A stretch of DNA of 64,000 nt, taken from assembly GCA_040218415.1 (NCBI GenBank), contig JAVJRN010000029.1, positions 186,001 through 250,000 of the forward strand, written 5' to 3'. Every line of letters begins with the position of its first letter. Within the stretch, counting starts at the first letter, position 1. Shown here in pieces: positions 53,155 to 62,718 of the stretch. The stretch is from JAVJRN01 sp040218415 (lineage in GTDB: Bacteria; Bacteroidota; Bacteroidia; Cytophagales; Cyclobacteriaceae). The notes beneath the pieces are model-generated. The model was given only the letters and a program-made list of their open reading frames with translations, did no database searches and was not told the DNA's origin. The position numbers were made by a program, and so were the translations under genes.

Positions 53155-56100
53155 ATGACTCAACGCTTTCAGTCTCTAAGGAAGATGGCTATTATTTTCC
53201 CAGTACTCTTTTTTGGATTTAAAGGTCAATCGCAAATTCCTTCCGACTTAGAAAATCCTTCGATCACCTCAGTGAATGCCCTTGCCCCGAGAGCTAGCTT
53301 TTTCCAATATGCCTCGCCACAAAAAGCAGCGCTATCTGAAAAAACAGAAGATCCCAATTATTTGACATTGAATGGCCAATGGAATTTTCACTGGTCGGCG
53401 AATCCCAGTTTGAGGCCAGAAGATTTTTATAAAGAACATTTTGATGTGAGTAGCTGGCCATCAATACCGGTTCCTTCTGATTGGCAGATGCAAGGCTATG
53501 GAACACCTATTTATACGAATGTCAACTATCCTTTTGAAAAAAATCCGCCATTCATTCAAGACCATTATAACCCCGTGGGTTCCTATCGAAGATCATTTAA
53601 TGTGACTAAAGATCTGCTAAAGAATGATGTTACTTTGCATTTTGGTGCTGTAAATTCTGCCTTCAAGGTATGGATCAATGGACATTATGTCGGTCTAGGC
53701 AAGGGCTCGAAAACTCCTAGAGAATTTGAGATTAAAGATTTTTTAAAGGTTGGATCTAATTCGATATCGGTAGAAGTGTATCGATGGAATGATGGATCGT
53801 ATCTCGAAGATCAGGACATGTGGAGGCTGAGCGGAATCGAGCGAGATGTTTATCTCTATTCTTCTCCGAAAACCCGAATGTTGGATTTTTTTATAAAAAC
53901 AAATCTTTCCAATGATTTCAAAAGTGCTGAACTAGAAATAGCCTCCACATGGAAATTGGGCAAGGACGCACAGCTCGGTTTGGAACTTACCGATCCTGCC
54001 GGAAACATCGTTTTTAACAAACAATATAAACTTAGCCGTGAGCATAAGTTAACAGAAACCTTAGCTCAGGTTCAACTATGGTCCGCCGAAAATCCAAGAC
54101 TTTATCAAGCGAATTTTACCATTTCCGATAAGGAAGAAAAATCTTATTTCACACAAAGTATTGGTTTTCGGAAGGTAGAGATCATTGATGGTCAGCTTAA
54201 AGTGAACGGAATGCCTATTTACATCAAAGGAGTCAACAGGCACGAACATGATCGGTTCAATGGTCATGTGATTTCAAAAGAAGATATGCTTAAAGACATT
54301 CTCCTAATGAAAGAAAACAACATCAATGCTGTAAGAACGAGTCATTATCCCAACGATCCTTACTGGTATGAACTGTGCAATAAGTACGGACTCTATGTCG
54401 TAGATGAAGCGAACATTGAAAGCCATGCCATGGGGAGCCTTTGGAATGGTGGTTATGATTTAAAGACAACTCTTGGCAATAATCCCAAATGGAAAGCAGC
54501 GCACCTCGATAGAATCAAACGCATGGTTGAAAGAGACAAGAATCATCCATCCATCATCATCTGGTCTTTAGGAAATGAAGCTGGATCAGGAGTCAACTTT
54601 GAAGCTGGCGCCAAATGGATAAAATCAAAGGATACGTCACGGCCAGTACAGTATGAACAGGCCTGGAGGGAATCTTACACTGATATTGTAGTCCCGATGT
54701 ATTATCGGCTGTCCGACATGGAGGATTATATAAAAACAGGAGATCAAAGGCCTTTCATCCTATGCGAGTATATGCATGCCATGGGCAATAGTGTAGGAGG
54801 CATAAAGGATTATTGGGATATGATAGAATCCCACAAACAGCTGCAAGGAGGCTTTATTTGGGATTGGATGGATCAGGGTTTAACAGTGAAAACGGCCAAT
54901 TGTGAGCATCATTTCTATGGTGGAGACTTTGGGCCAAAGGACACTCCTTCTGATCATGATTTTTGCCTGAATGGCATGCTTTACCCTGACCGGAAATTGA
55001 AACCTGCCATGCAAGAGGTGAAAAAAGTCTATCAAAACATCAAGTTCAAAAATTGGGAGATCACAGAAAAAACCATTTCTGCTGATTTATTCAACTACTT
55101 TTCGTTTACCGAAACCGACCAACTTGCATTCAGCTATCATGTGACCGCCAATGGTGAGGAGATTACTCGGGGAGTTCTGGACATTCAGAATGTTGAGCCT
55201 CAGTCGAATGGTAAATTCACCTTTCCTAATGCATGGAACGATTCCGATAAGGAAGTATTTTTCAACATTACAGTAGCCCACAAAAACACACCGAAAGGCT
55301 TACCAAAAGATCACCTCATTGCCATTTCTCAAAAACATATCGCTGGTAAGTACGAGCACCAACCAACAGCCCATTATAATGATCCTTTAACGTTGAACCA
55401 ACTTGGTGATCGACTGATCATCTCCTCTAAAAATCTTACTGTTGAATTTTGTAAAAAAACAGGAGAAATACTGGCTTACAATTTCAAAGGAAATGAAATG
55501 ATAACTGAATCTTTGAAAGTCAACCTGTGGCGGAATCCGACCAACAACGATCGAGGGTATCAAATGGATGACAGCTTGAAGCTATGGAAAGAAGCGCAAC
55601 ACCATTGGCAACTTGTTTCCACGAATCATTCTCTAGAGAATGGAAAGTTCCATTTGAATATAAAACGTCAACTACCTGAAGGAGTAGCATCTACCGAGCT
55701 TTCCTATTTACTTTCCCCCGACGGAAGTATCAATGTCCGTTTGAAAATTGACAAAGATGAATCTTTACCTGAGCTACCACGCGTAGGTATGCAAATGCAA
55801 ATGCCGTACAATTACGATAACATCAGTTGGTTTGGAGCCGGGCCTGAGGAAAACTACCTTGATAGAAACTCAGGATCTCCCATTGCGCTGTACAATTCCC
55901 ACTTGGAAGACTTTCAAACTGACTATATCATGCCTCAGGAAAATGGAAACAGAACAGAAGTGCGATGGGCTCAATTTGTTAATCATAAGAAGCAAGGTTT
56001 GAAGTTCATTGGCAATCAACCGCTCAACATAAGCGCCCATAACTATACATTGGATGACCTAGAAGCTTATCCACAGCACCACTTTGAGTTAGCCAAGCGG

Positions 56101-56238
56101 CCTCTCGTTGAAGTCAATATCGACCTGATGCAAATGGGTGTTGGCGGAGACAATACATGGGGGTATCGACCATTAACAAAATATCGACTCCTTGAGAATA
56201 GCTATGAATATTCGTTTGTAATAGTGCCCCTAGAGTAA
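53155..56238 (+). CDS. Glycoside hydrolase family 2 beta-galactosidase
   Basis: A 1027-residue secreted enzyme from the ATG at 53155; a GTG at 53095 would add 20 polar residues. The LacZ-type order is present: sugar-binding jelly roll (about 55-215), Ig-like (about 215-320), TIM barrel (about 325-620) with acid/base Glu in LGNEAGSG and nucleophile Glu in ILCEYMHAMGNS, linker and C-terminal small-chain domain (about 730-1020). It removes terminal beta-galactose, fitting the GH30 enzyme of the same locus. It reads divergently from the SusE-like gene and has its own terminator. Confidence 0.93.
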   Translation: MTQRFQSLRKMAIIFPVLFFGFKGQSQIPSDLENPSITSVNALAPRASFFQYASPQKAALSEKTEDPNYLTLNGQWNFHWSANPSLRPEDFYKEHFDVSSWPSIPVPSDWQMQGYGTPIYTNVNYPFEKNPPFIQDHYNPVGSYRRSFNVTKDLLKNDVTLHFGAVNSAFKVWINGHYVGLGKGSKTPREFEIKDFLKVGSNSISVEVYRWNDGSYLEDQDMWRLSGIERDVYLYSSPKTRMLDFFIKTNLSNDFKSAELEIASTWKLGKDAQLGLELTDPAGNIVFNKQYKLSREHKLTETLAQVQLWSAENPRLYQANFTISDKEEKSYFTQSIGFRKVEIIDGQLKVNGMPIYIKGVNRHEHDRFNGHVISKEDMLKDILLMKENNINAVRTSHYPNDPYWYELCNKYGLYVVDEANIESHAMGSLWNGGYDLKTTLGNNPKWKAAHLDRIKRMVERDKNHPSIIIWSLGNEAGSGVNFEAGAKWIKSKDTSRPVQYEQAWRESYTDIVVPMYYRLSDMEDYIKTGDQRPFILCEYMHAMGNSVGGIKDYWDMIESHKQLQGGFIWDWMDQGLTVKTANCEHHFYGGDFGPKDTPSDHDFCLNGMLYPDRKLKPAMQEVKKVYQNIKFKNWEITEKTISADLFNYFSFTETDQLAFSYHVTANGEEITRGVLDIQNVEPQSNGKFTFPNAWNDSDKEVFFNITVAHKNTPKGLPKDHLIAISQKHIAGKYEHQPTAHYNDPLTLNQLGDRLIISSKNLTVEFCKKTGEILAYNFKGNEMITESLKVNLWRNPTNNDRGYQMDDSLKLWKEAQHHWQLVSTNHSLENGKFHLNIKRQLPEGVASTELSYLLSPDGSINVRLKIDKDESLPELPRVGMQMQMPYNYDNISWFGAGPEENYLDRNSGSPIALYNSHLEDFQTDYIMPQENGNRTEVRWAQFVNHKKQGLKFIGNQPLNISAHNYTLDDLEAYPQHHFELAKRPLVEVNIDLMQMGVGGDNTWGYRPLTKYRLLENSYEYSFVIVPLE

Positions 56239-56264
56239 ATAAACCATCATCATCAAATAAGGCT

Positions 56265-56301
56265 AAAGGCTATTTCAACACGGTTTTGAGATAGCCTTTT
56301 T
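56265..56301 (+). terminator. Rho-independent terminator
   Basis: AAAGGCTAT (56265-56273) pairs with ATAGCCTTT (56291-56299) and runs into five T residues; 27 bp after the GH2 stop. Confidence 0.82.
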
Positions 56302-56487
56302 CATTTGTGCGCTAGGTTTATGGGGCTCTTATTCCTCAAAAGGCTCCTCTTAATCACAGCCCCCCAATTGACGAATCATTCACCCAAAGAACATCGCTGT
56401 AATATGAATATTGCAGTATCCAGATGATCTCATCTTCTGCATTTAAATGAGGAAGGATGATCTGGTATTATTTCTTAAACAACATAA

Positions 56488-58542
56488 ATGAATGAAACTA
56501 TGAAAAAGACTTTACCTAATTTTTTCAGACGCTCTGTGGTCTGTTTTGCTGTCCTTACGCTGTACACTTGGTCCAGTGATCTGGTGGCGCAATCAATTAA
56601 TACGAAGTACCGAATAAAACATAATGCCTCGGGATTGTATCTCGGATATTTGGGTAACTCAGACAATACCGCAGAGTTAGTGAATTTAGATGCAGATGAT
56701 CCCCGACAAGTTTGGTATTTCTTGGAAACTGAAAATGCCAACAACTATTTTATGAAAAGTGCTTCAGGAATATATCTTGGAAGAGATGGCGGATCGAATT
56801 GGTGGCAAGCTGATGTATATAGCACTAGCTCCGGTGAAGGGTTTAATCAGTGGACTATCTCCCAAGTAGGTTCAGGATCTACTTATTACATCGACAATAC
56901 TTCTACAGGTGATGGTGTTTCCATTGGTACTGATGGTACAAACGTGGGAGAATGGGTTTCTGTAAACAAATCAGACGCGAATGCCGAGTGGGTGTTCGAA
57001 CCTTTATCCTCCAATAATTTCATTACTCATGATGGATCTAATTGGTCAAATACTACAGGGCCATCAAGCACTGATGATGTATTACTCAATAACGCAGTTA
57101 CCCTTTCCGCTGACGTCTCAGCTAATAGTTTGATTGTTACCCGAAATGCGACTGTAACGGTGAGTGCTGGTACGGTTACCGCAAGTACTGTATTAGAAAA
57201 TCAGGGTTCCTTGACTATTGAATCTGGAGCTTCACTTTTAACGTATGAATCCGGATTTTCATGGGGAAATGTTACAATAAAGAGAAACAGCTCATTTGCA
57301 GACGCTGATTTACAATATAGCTTCATTGGCTCCCCAGTAGCCAATTTTGATATTGCCAACCTTTCAGCGGGCTATCATTATACGTATAACACAAGTGATG
57401 ACAGCTACAGCACCGCAACTGGCAACATGGTAAAAGGCGTTGGCTATACTTCAGCCGGAAAGCAATCTTTAGTGTTTAACGGAGCGCCAAATAATGGCAC
57501 TGTGAATGTTGCGCTTGACAACTCAGGCAATCAGTTCAACTTCGTAGCTAATCCTTATCCTGCTGCGATCAGTAGAGCTAGTTTCGTCTCCGGAAATACC
57601 AACATCACTGGCGCTATTTATCTATGGGATGATGGTGGCTCTGACAATGGTCAAAGAACAAATGCTGATTTCGTTACGATATCCAATTCTGGAAGTGTAA
57701 GCGCAGGTTCTGGCATGAGTGGAGCTACATTTAATGGAAACATTGGAACTGCTCAAGGATTTCTTGTACAAGCTTCAACTTCAGGAAATGTGACTTTTAC
57801 CGAAAGTATGAGAGTCAGTGGGAACAATGCAGATGGCGCATTTTTTAGACAGGCTGAAGACCTTAAAAAATTCAAATTAGAAGTATCCAATGATGACCTT
57901 AGAGATGAAACATTGGTTGCGTTTTCAAGCCAAGCTTCAGCGTCCTTTGATAGAATGTGGGATGCTGCCAAGCATTTAGCAAATGACAATGGCTTAGCTG
58001 TGAGCACCACAATTCTCGATGGCTCTCAAAAATTAGCTATTCAAACCTTACGAGCGTTCACTTCAGAAGAAAATGAAACCAAGATTCCACTTAACATGGG
58101 TGTTACCTCTGAACAAGAATATGTTTTTAAAATTACTGAAAACACGCTCGGAGAAGCGGCAAGTATTTCTTTAATAGACCATAAATTGTCTCAAGTCTAT
58201 GATTTGAAAAATGCGGTATCTCTAGTCGTATCAGGGACGGATAAGGATAGATTTACGCTTCATGTTACGGATCTTTCTTCTGTATTATCGGCAATCGAAA
58301 TAGACAAGACCACCTCAGCATATTTCAATAGTGATCGACTTTTCATGAATATCGAAGGTCTTTCTGGGGAAACTAATCTTGCTATTTATGGATTTGACGG
58401 GCGTTTATATAACCAAAGCACCATCGAGTTTGATGCTCGAGGAAATGCCGCAAGTCAAATAAATGGCCTTAGAGAAGGCGTTTACATTTTGCGTTTTGGG
58501 CAAGCTGAAAAGAGCTATTCCATTAAAATAATCAAGCAATAA
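56488..58542 (+). CDS. T9SS-exported protein with ricin-like N-terminus
   Basis: A 684-residue secreted protein. A signal peptide (to about 35, ending LVAQ) is followed by a ricin-type beta-trefoil-like region (about 38-175: GLYLGYLGNSDNTAELV, GIYLGRDGGSNWW, WVFEPLSSNN), a region of right-handed beta-helix-like repeats (SANSLIVTRNATVTVSAGTVTASTV), and mixed beta domains. The end (LAIYGFDGRLYNQSTIEF to ILRFGQAEKSYSIKIIKQ) is a type A T9SS sorting domain, so it is exported across the outer membrane by T9SS. The trefoil suggests carbohydrate binding. An ATG at 56500 is also possible. Confidence 0.85.
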   Translation: MNETMKKTLPNFFRRSVVCFAVLTLYTWSSDLVAQSINTKYRIKHNASGLYLGYLGNSDNTAELVNLDADDPRQVWYFLETENANNYFMKSASGIYLGRDGGSNWWQADVYSTSSGEGFNQWTISQVGSGSTYYIDNTSTGDGVSIGTDGTNVGEWVSVNKSDANAEWVFEPLSSNNFITHDGSNWSNTTGPSSTDDVLLNNAVTLSADVSANSLIVTRNATVTVSAGTVTASTVLENQGSLTIESGASLLTYESGFSWGNVTIKRNSSFADADLQYSFIGSPVANFDIANLSAGYHYTYNTSDDSYSTATGNMVKGVGYTSAGKQSLVFNGAPNNGTVNVALDNSGNQFNFVANPYPAAISRASFVSGNTNITGAIYLWDDGGSDNGQRTNADFVTISNSGSVSAGSGMSGATFNGNIGTAQGFLVQASTSGNVTFTESMRVSGNNADGAFFRQAEDLKKFKLEVSNDDLRDETLVAFSSQASASFDRMWDAAKHLANDNGLAVSTTILDGSQKLAIQTLRAFTSEENETKIPLNMGVTSEQEYVFKITENTLGEAASISLIDHKLSQVYDLKNAVSLVVSGTDKDRFTLHVTDLSSVLSAIEIDKTTSAYFNSDRLFMNIEGLSGETNLAIYGFDGRLYNQSTIEFDARGNAASQINGLREGVYILRFGQAEKSYSIKIIKQ

Positions 58543-58559
58543 TCATCAAATAAAACAAA

Positions 58560-58733
58560 ATGAAAAAGATACAAATATACCTTACAGCAATTTTAAGCTT
58601 AATTATGATCGCTCCAGTATTAGCTCAAGGAGCGCCTCCAGCCACACCTATCGATGGCGGCCTTTCGTTACTTCTGGCTGCAGGTGGTGTCTACGGCATC
58701 AAAAAACTCCGAGATAAAAGACGTAATCAATAA
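58560..58733 (+). CDS. 57-residue PID-CTERM sorting-domain protein
   Basis: A complete 57-residue frame: signal peptide (MKKIQIYLTAILSLIMIAPVLA) then QGAPPATPIDGGLSLLLAAGG, a hydrophobic segment and a basic end (KKLRDKRRNQ). This is the PID-CTERM layout: a PIDGG motif, membrane stretch and positive tail, found in Bacteroidota. Almost nothing remains between signal and sorting tail, so the mature product would be a tiny peptide. The gene is 17 bp after the T9SS substrate gene and ends in a strong terminator, so the two are cotranscribed. Confidence 0.88.
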   Translation: MKKIQIYLTAILSLIMIAPVLAQGAPPATPIDGGLSLLLAAGGVYGIKKLRDKRRNQ

Positions 58734-59076
58734 ATTTCTTCTTGCTTGAACTGCCTGTTGCCACTGCAATTGGCGAAGGGTTAGTGCTGTTGTGCTAACC
58801 CTTTTTTTGTTAGGTATTATACAGCCAGCTATTGAAAAAGGAGAAAAGACTTATTGTCGACATTCAAGAAAATTGTTCGCTTCAATTTACTTCGAATCAG
58901 CTCTCAAATTTTTGGGCATAAAACGTATCACCGTTTGAGAAAACCAAAGTCTAATTCCTTAGATACCTTCTTTTGCTCAACCCTCAACTCCAACTCAACT
59001 GACAAAATTTATCACTAATTGATGAATAGTGGTATATTCTTATTAGGTTTAAACTTTACTAATAAGTCTTTTATAT
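58734..59076. other. Gap of 343 bp with a terminator, otherwise nothing seen
   Basis: Apart from the terminator at its left end the stretch shows no supported gene or repeat. It should contain the promoter of the small barrel-like protein. Confidence 0.4.
58776..58809 (+). terminator. Rho-independent terminator
   Basis: AAGGGTTAG (58776-58784) pairs with CTAACCCTT (58795-58803), followed by seven T residues. It ends the ricin-like/PID-CTERM transcript. Confidence 0.88.
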
Positions 59077-59598
59077 ATGTCTACCCTCAAACGGATTGTC
59101 GTCTTTCTCTTGTTTTTTCAATTCCACAACTTTCAGTCACTGGCTCAGGAATCGCCGAGCAAAGAGCTTGGAATTAGTATGACTGGACTCGACAATTTTA
59201 GTTTTTTGTTTAAAAAAGAAACTGGCGAAAATAAATTCCGACGGTATAGTGGAGCACTGTTCAATATTGTAGCTGTTGGTGAATCTGATGACATCATCAA
59301 TCAAATTCGCCTTGGACTTGCCATTGGATTTGAAAAGAGGAAGTCAATCTCAGATGATGTTCAATTCGTACATGGATGGAGACCCTCTATGAATTTCATT
59401 TTCAATAGTGGTAATTCCTTTTTTAATCCAGGAATAGGTTACATCCTTGGTTTTCAACACAATGTTGCCGACAACTTCTGGATAGGCATTGAGGCCATTC
59501 CCTCTGCCAATATGATTTGGACACCCGATAGCGCACCAACAGTAGGTATAGAGTTCAATACTACAAGCATAGCTATTACTGCATTACATCGATTCTAG
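59077..59598 (+). CDS. Small outer-membrane beta-barrel-like protein
   Basis: A 173-residue secreted protein with a signal peptide (VVFLLFFQFHNFQSLAQ). The mature part alternates hydrophobic and polar residues with aromatic belts (FRRYSGALFNIVAVG, QIRLGLAIGFEKR, RPSMNFIFNSGN, FWIGIEAIPSANMIW) and ends in a hydrophobic strand closing with Phe, as expected for an eight-stranded barrel. Function unknown. It is alone on its strand before the convergent GDSL gene. Confidence 0.7.
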   Translation: MSTLKRIVVFLLFFQFHNFQSLAQESPSKELGISMTGLDNFSFLFKKETGENKFRRYSGALFNIVAVGESDDIINQIRLGLAIGFEKRKSISDDVQFVHGWRPSMNFIFNSGNSFFNPGIGYILGFQHNVADNFWIGIEAIPSANMIWTPDSAPTVGIEFNTTSIAITALHRF

Positions 59599-59658
59599 AT
59601 CGAACAAATGATTTGACCATTACTTGACAAATTATAAATAGCAGCATTAAATCGACTC

Positions 59659-60423
59659 TTACTTCAACACTTTTTTATCCAATATAAACCTCGCCATATC
59701 TTTTCCCCAAGTTTGGTAGGTCAGCTTGGATGGGTGCACACCATCGCTGAAAAACTGTGCGGTTCCCGGGTCGATTTCCCATTTTCTCAACCATCCCTCC
59801 AAAGTAATCAAATCGGAATTGTAGTAGACATTCGGCATATTTTTTACCAGCTTTTCCAACGCTCGACCGTGTATTTCTACCAAGTTGCCTAAGACAAACT
59901 GGATAGCGGGCGTGAAGGCTGGGAAAAGTTTAATGGGTGGCATATTGGCAAACACAATGGGCGTATCTGGATATTTCTTTTGCACGTCATCAATAATTGC
60001 TTTGATATCACGCACCCAGACCCACGGTCTATTGAGTGTAAAAGCATCATTTCCACCAAGTCCTACAACAATCAGGTTGATATTTTGATCCATGATTTTT
60101 GGGAGGAGTTTACTGCGAACTCGTGCAGCAGTGTAGCCACTACGTGCGTACACCTTCCAAGAAACTTTCATATTCAGACCTGCGGCCAATTCTTTCGCCA
60201 AAGCGCCAGTAAAACCTTCTTCGTGCGTTTTTACGCCTACTCCGGCAATGGTACTTTCGCCTATAGCTAACATCTTGAATAGCCGGCCTTCTCCTACTTC
60301 TCCTTCGTTCCCTACAGCTTCAGCTAGTTTTGGTATGCTGGCTCGCACTTTTTTACCTTGAAAATAAATGATCGGTAAAAGCGGAATAGAGACTATCGCA
60401 CCAAGTATATATTTGAGATTCAT
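59659..60423 (-). CDS. SGNH/GDSL-type hydrolase
   Basis: A 254-residue enzyme with an N-terminal membrane anchor or signal (YILGAIVSIPLLPIIYFQ). The SGNH blocks are visible: block I AIGESTIAGVG (catalytic Ser, Glu in place of the usual Asp of GDS), block III GLGGNDAF with the Gly-Asn-Asp, and block V DGVHPSKLTY with Asp and His. Such enzymes cleave acyl or acetyl esters on lipids or carbohydrates. It stands near the polysaccharide locus but is not part of it. Confidence 0.85.
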   Translation of the reverse strand: MNLKYILGAIVSIPLLPIIYFQGKKVRASIPKLAEAVGNEGEVGEGRLFKMLAIGESTIAGVGVKTHEEGFTGALAKELAAGLNMKVSWKVYARSGYTAARVRSKLLPKIMDQNINLIVVGLGGNDAFTLNRPWVWVRDIKAIIDDVQKKYPDTPIVFANMPPIKLFPAFTPAIQFVLGNLVEIHGRALEKLVKNMPNVYYNSDLITLEGWLRKWEIDPGTAQFFSDGVHPSKLTYQTWGKDMARFILDKKVLK

Positions 60424-60503
60424 AAGGTCGATAAATAAGGAAAAAGCTACTTAAAATGGTTTTCTAATCAGTTTCAAAAGTTGAAAAGCCTTTCATTTTT
60501 CAC

Positions 60504-61466
60504 TTAATCAGCATAACCGCCTGCTTTCAATTTAACGATGACAGATTTGGTTATTTCCGGATTTGGTAAGTCTTCTTTATTGGAAAGCGCCAGAGCAAAA
60601 TTCTCTGCCATAATCTCCTCTGGATGAATAATGTACTTGGTGTTTTTACCTACCTGTTCAAAAAAATTAGTCACGTCTTTCATGCCTAGTATTTGAGGTT
60701 GATCGTCGGTGAGATAGGCTTCCTTTGGCGTAGAAGCAGTTAATTTCAGCAACCCCACATTGACATAATCAAAAAATCGACCAGAAGTATAAGGCTTGTC
60801 AGCATAGAGAATCATCATATAATCAGACGAATCATTCTCGGATTTTAGTTGAATAAAAGCATCCGTTTGAGGTGCGTCTGGATTAGTAATCCTTGAGGCC
60901 AAAATCTGGTTTGGATAAGCAACCGAGTTCATCATTTTGAATCCAATGATCTCATACATAGCCGCTCTAAATTGACTGTTGTGTCTGGTCAAAACATGAA
61001 AAAGTTCGTGCAATATCAAATGATCCAATCGCTCTTTTTTATTACTTAGGCCTTCCTTGAATACAACATAATTTCCTCTTGTATAAGCGGTCGCTTCCCC
61101 TTCTTCTTTGGCCGTTGTTTTTACAAAAAAAATGGTGTCGGGTAAGTCCAAGTTAACCTCCGTTTCGCTGATTTGCTTATCAAGTCGTTTCAAGGCTCTT
61201 GCAATGATCTTTTGCTCTTTTTCAGTCCAAGCTCTCACTTGCGAGTTGATCAAATCAAACAATGCTTCACGGCTACTTCCTGTTTTTTGCATTCGTGAAT
61301 CAATATCAAATTGACTCCAACTAGAGGTAAAATCATCTTCCTCAGCAAGGAATTTTTGCGCTTGCTCCACTGAGGCAAACTGCACCGTATTAGTGAGGGA
61401 TTTTTGGCTCGTCACGTCAAATGTTAGTAAGAGGAGAATAATTAATGTTTCGCTTAGTATTTTCAA
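60504..61466 (-). CDS. Putative secreted zinc metallopeptidase-like protein
   Basis: A 320-residue protein with a TTG start and a signal sequence (ILSETLIILLLLTFDVTSQ). HELFH near residue 150 (LILHELFHVLTRHN) matches the HExxH zinc site, and a later Glu in PEEIMAENFA could be the third ligand. These features suggest a zinc peptidase-like fold, but no named family was recognised. It is separated from the GDSL gene by 80 bp on the same strand and could share its transcript. Confidence 0.6.
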   Translation of the reverse strand: MKILSETLIILLLLTFDVTSQKSLTNTVQFASVEQAQKFLAEEDDFTSSWSQFDIDSRMQKTGSSREALFDLINSQVRAWTEKEQKIIARALKRLDKQISETEVNLDLPDTIFFVKTTAKEEGEATAYTRGNYVVFKEGLSNKKERLDHLILHELFHVLTRHNSQFRAAMYEIIGFKMMNSVAYPNQILASRITNPDAPQTDAFIQLKSENDSSDYMMILYADKPYTSGRFFDYVNVGLLKLTASTPKEAYLTDDQPQILGMKDVTNFFEQVGKNTKYIIHPEEIMAENFALALSNKEDLPNPEITKSVIVKLKAGGYAD

Positions 61467-61617
61467 CGGTCTATCGTCTTTATTGGATAAGATTAAAGCT
61501 AGTCATTGAGATCATTTAATTTCTATTAGTAAAAGAAAAATGACGTGAAGTCAATGCTGAATAAAATGAGCGATCATCTATTTTAGGATGATGCTTTATA
61601 AGAGAGCACGTTGATTT

Positions 61618-62328
61618 TCAACGAATGATCCGCTTATTCTCCACCGTAATCTCAGATCCCTCAGCTAGCATGACACTCGAAGGTTCACACTCAGCGAGAA
61701 AGCCGAATTCCCGGCCATAAACCAATTCAAAATCCACGTCAACATGATGGTCTAACACCTTATAAATTAGCCATTTCGGATGGGTTACTTCATATTCGAC
61801 AGACTTGCTTTTTCCTGCTTTGGAATATCCCCAATAATGCTCGGTGATGAACTCTGTCAAGGAGTTTGGCACCATATCTTTCGGTTTGAGCTCGGTTTCT
61901 ACGCGAAGCACATTTGCTATCTTTTTCTTTGTCCAGCAATATTCGACAGCTAGGCGATCAGGTTTTGCTTCCCAGCTGTGAGACATTTTCAAAGTCTCAT
62001 AGTGCTCCTTATAAATGGTATTGGCTACAAAGCTTAGTGCTCGTTTCGGGACTATTTCTTTAATAAATACCACCCCTCTTTTCCACTCTCCATTGTCAAA
62101 GTGGCGCACATAGAAGCGAAGGTTTACTTCTTCAAAATGACGATGAAATGGAATGGGAATACCCAACAGCCGCGTATTTTGAAACATAAAACCTATTAAA
62201 CTCACATAACATTTCCCTCCCCATAAGTCCAGCTCTGTGCCATAAGGAACATATTTGGTTAAGAGGTTAGGGTCAATTTCATAATTTACCATGGCGAGTT
62301 TGCGCCATTCTGCTTTTAAAAAACTCAT
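61618..62328 (-). CDS. DUF2071 (YqjF-like) family protein
   Basis: A 236-residue protein from the ATG at 62328 (MSFLKAEWRKLAMVNYEID), which avoids the 35-bp overlap that an ATG at 62382 would create. DUF2071 features: LMxxW-like start, YEIDPNLLTKYVPYGTELD, YVSLIGFMFQNTRLLGIPIPFHRHFEEVNLRFYVR, and VEYEVTHPKWLIY. The fold recalls acetoacetate decarboxylases; biochemical role is unknown. Last gene of the regulator-linked cluster, 19 bp after the membrane protein gene. Confidence 0.85.
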   Translation of the reverse strand: MSFLKAEWRKLAMVNYEIDPNLLTKYVPYGTELDLWGGKCYVSLIGFMFQNTRLLGIPIPFHRHFEEVNLRFYVRHFDNGEWKRGVVFIKEIVPKRALSFVANTIYKEHYETLKMSHSWEAKPDRLAVEYCWTKKKIANVLRVETELKPKDMVPNSLTEFITEHYWGYSKAGKSKSVEYEVTHPKWLIYKVLDHHVDVDFELVYGREFGFLAECEPSSVMLAEGSEITVENKRIIR

Positions 62329-62347
62329 TAAATATCTTGTTAAGGTT

Positions 62348-62716
62348 TCATAATCGATAATGTCTAAATCTTTCCATTTCATCCATCGCCACCAGAAATA
62401 AGATGGCGAATGCCCAAGGAATCATAAATAAGGCAATCATCCATTGATCTCCAGTCAGCCATTCAGGTTCGGTCATGCCTAATACAATAAGTAATATCAA
62501 ATAAGCCCACGAACCAAAAAAATGGATTAGAAGAAGCAAAGGCCGATAAGACAGTTTCTTCATCAATAGGCTGCTCATGATTAATTGATAGACTCCCAAA
62601 AAGAATTCTACAAATACGACCTCAGCTAAAAAACCACGATCAAAGGGAATTTGAACTGCCATGCTGAGCGCGAAAATCAGCATGGCGGATTGTATATAAA
62701 AATGTAGATTTTTCAT
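62348..62716 (-). CDS. Small four-helix membrane protein
   Basis: A 122-residue protein with four hydrophobic helices (about 5-22, 33-53, 61-80, 90-108) and short loops; no catalytic motif. It lies 2 bp after the preceding membrane gene and 19 bp before the DUF2071 gene, so the three are one transcript under the GbsR/MarR-like regulator. The topology resembles small quinone- or lipid-linked membrane proteins, but function is unknown. Confidence 0.7.
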   Translation of the reverse strand: MKNLHFYIQSAMLIFALSMAVQIPFDRGFLAEVVFVEFFLGVYQLIMSSLLMKKLSYRPLLLLIHFFGSWAYLILLIVLGMTEPEWLTGDQWMIALFMIPWAFAILFLVAMDEMERFRHYRL

Positions 62717-62718
62717 CT

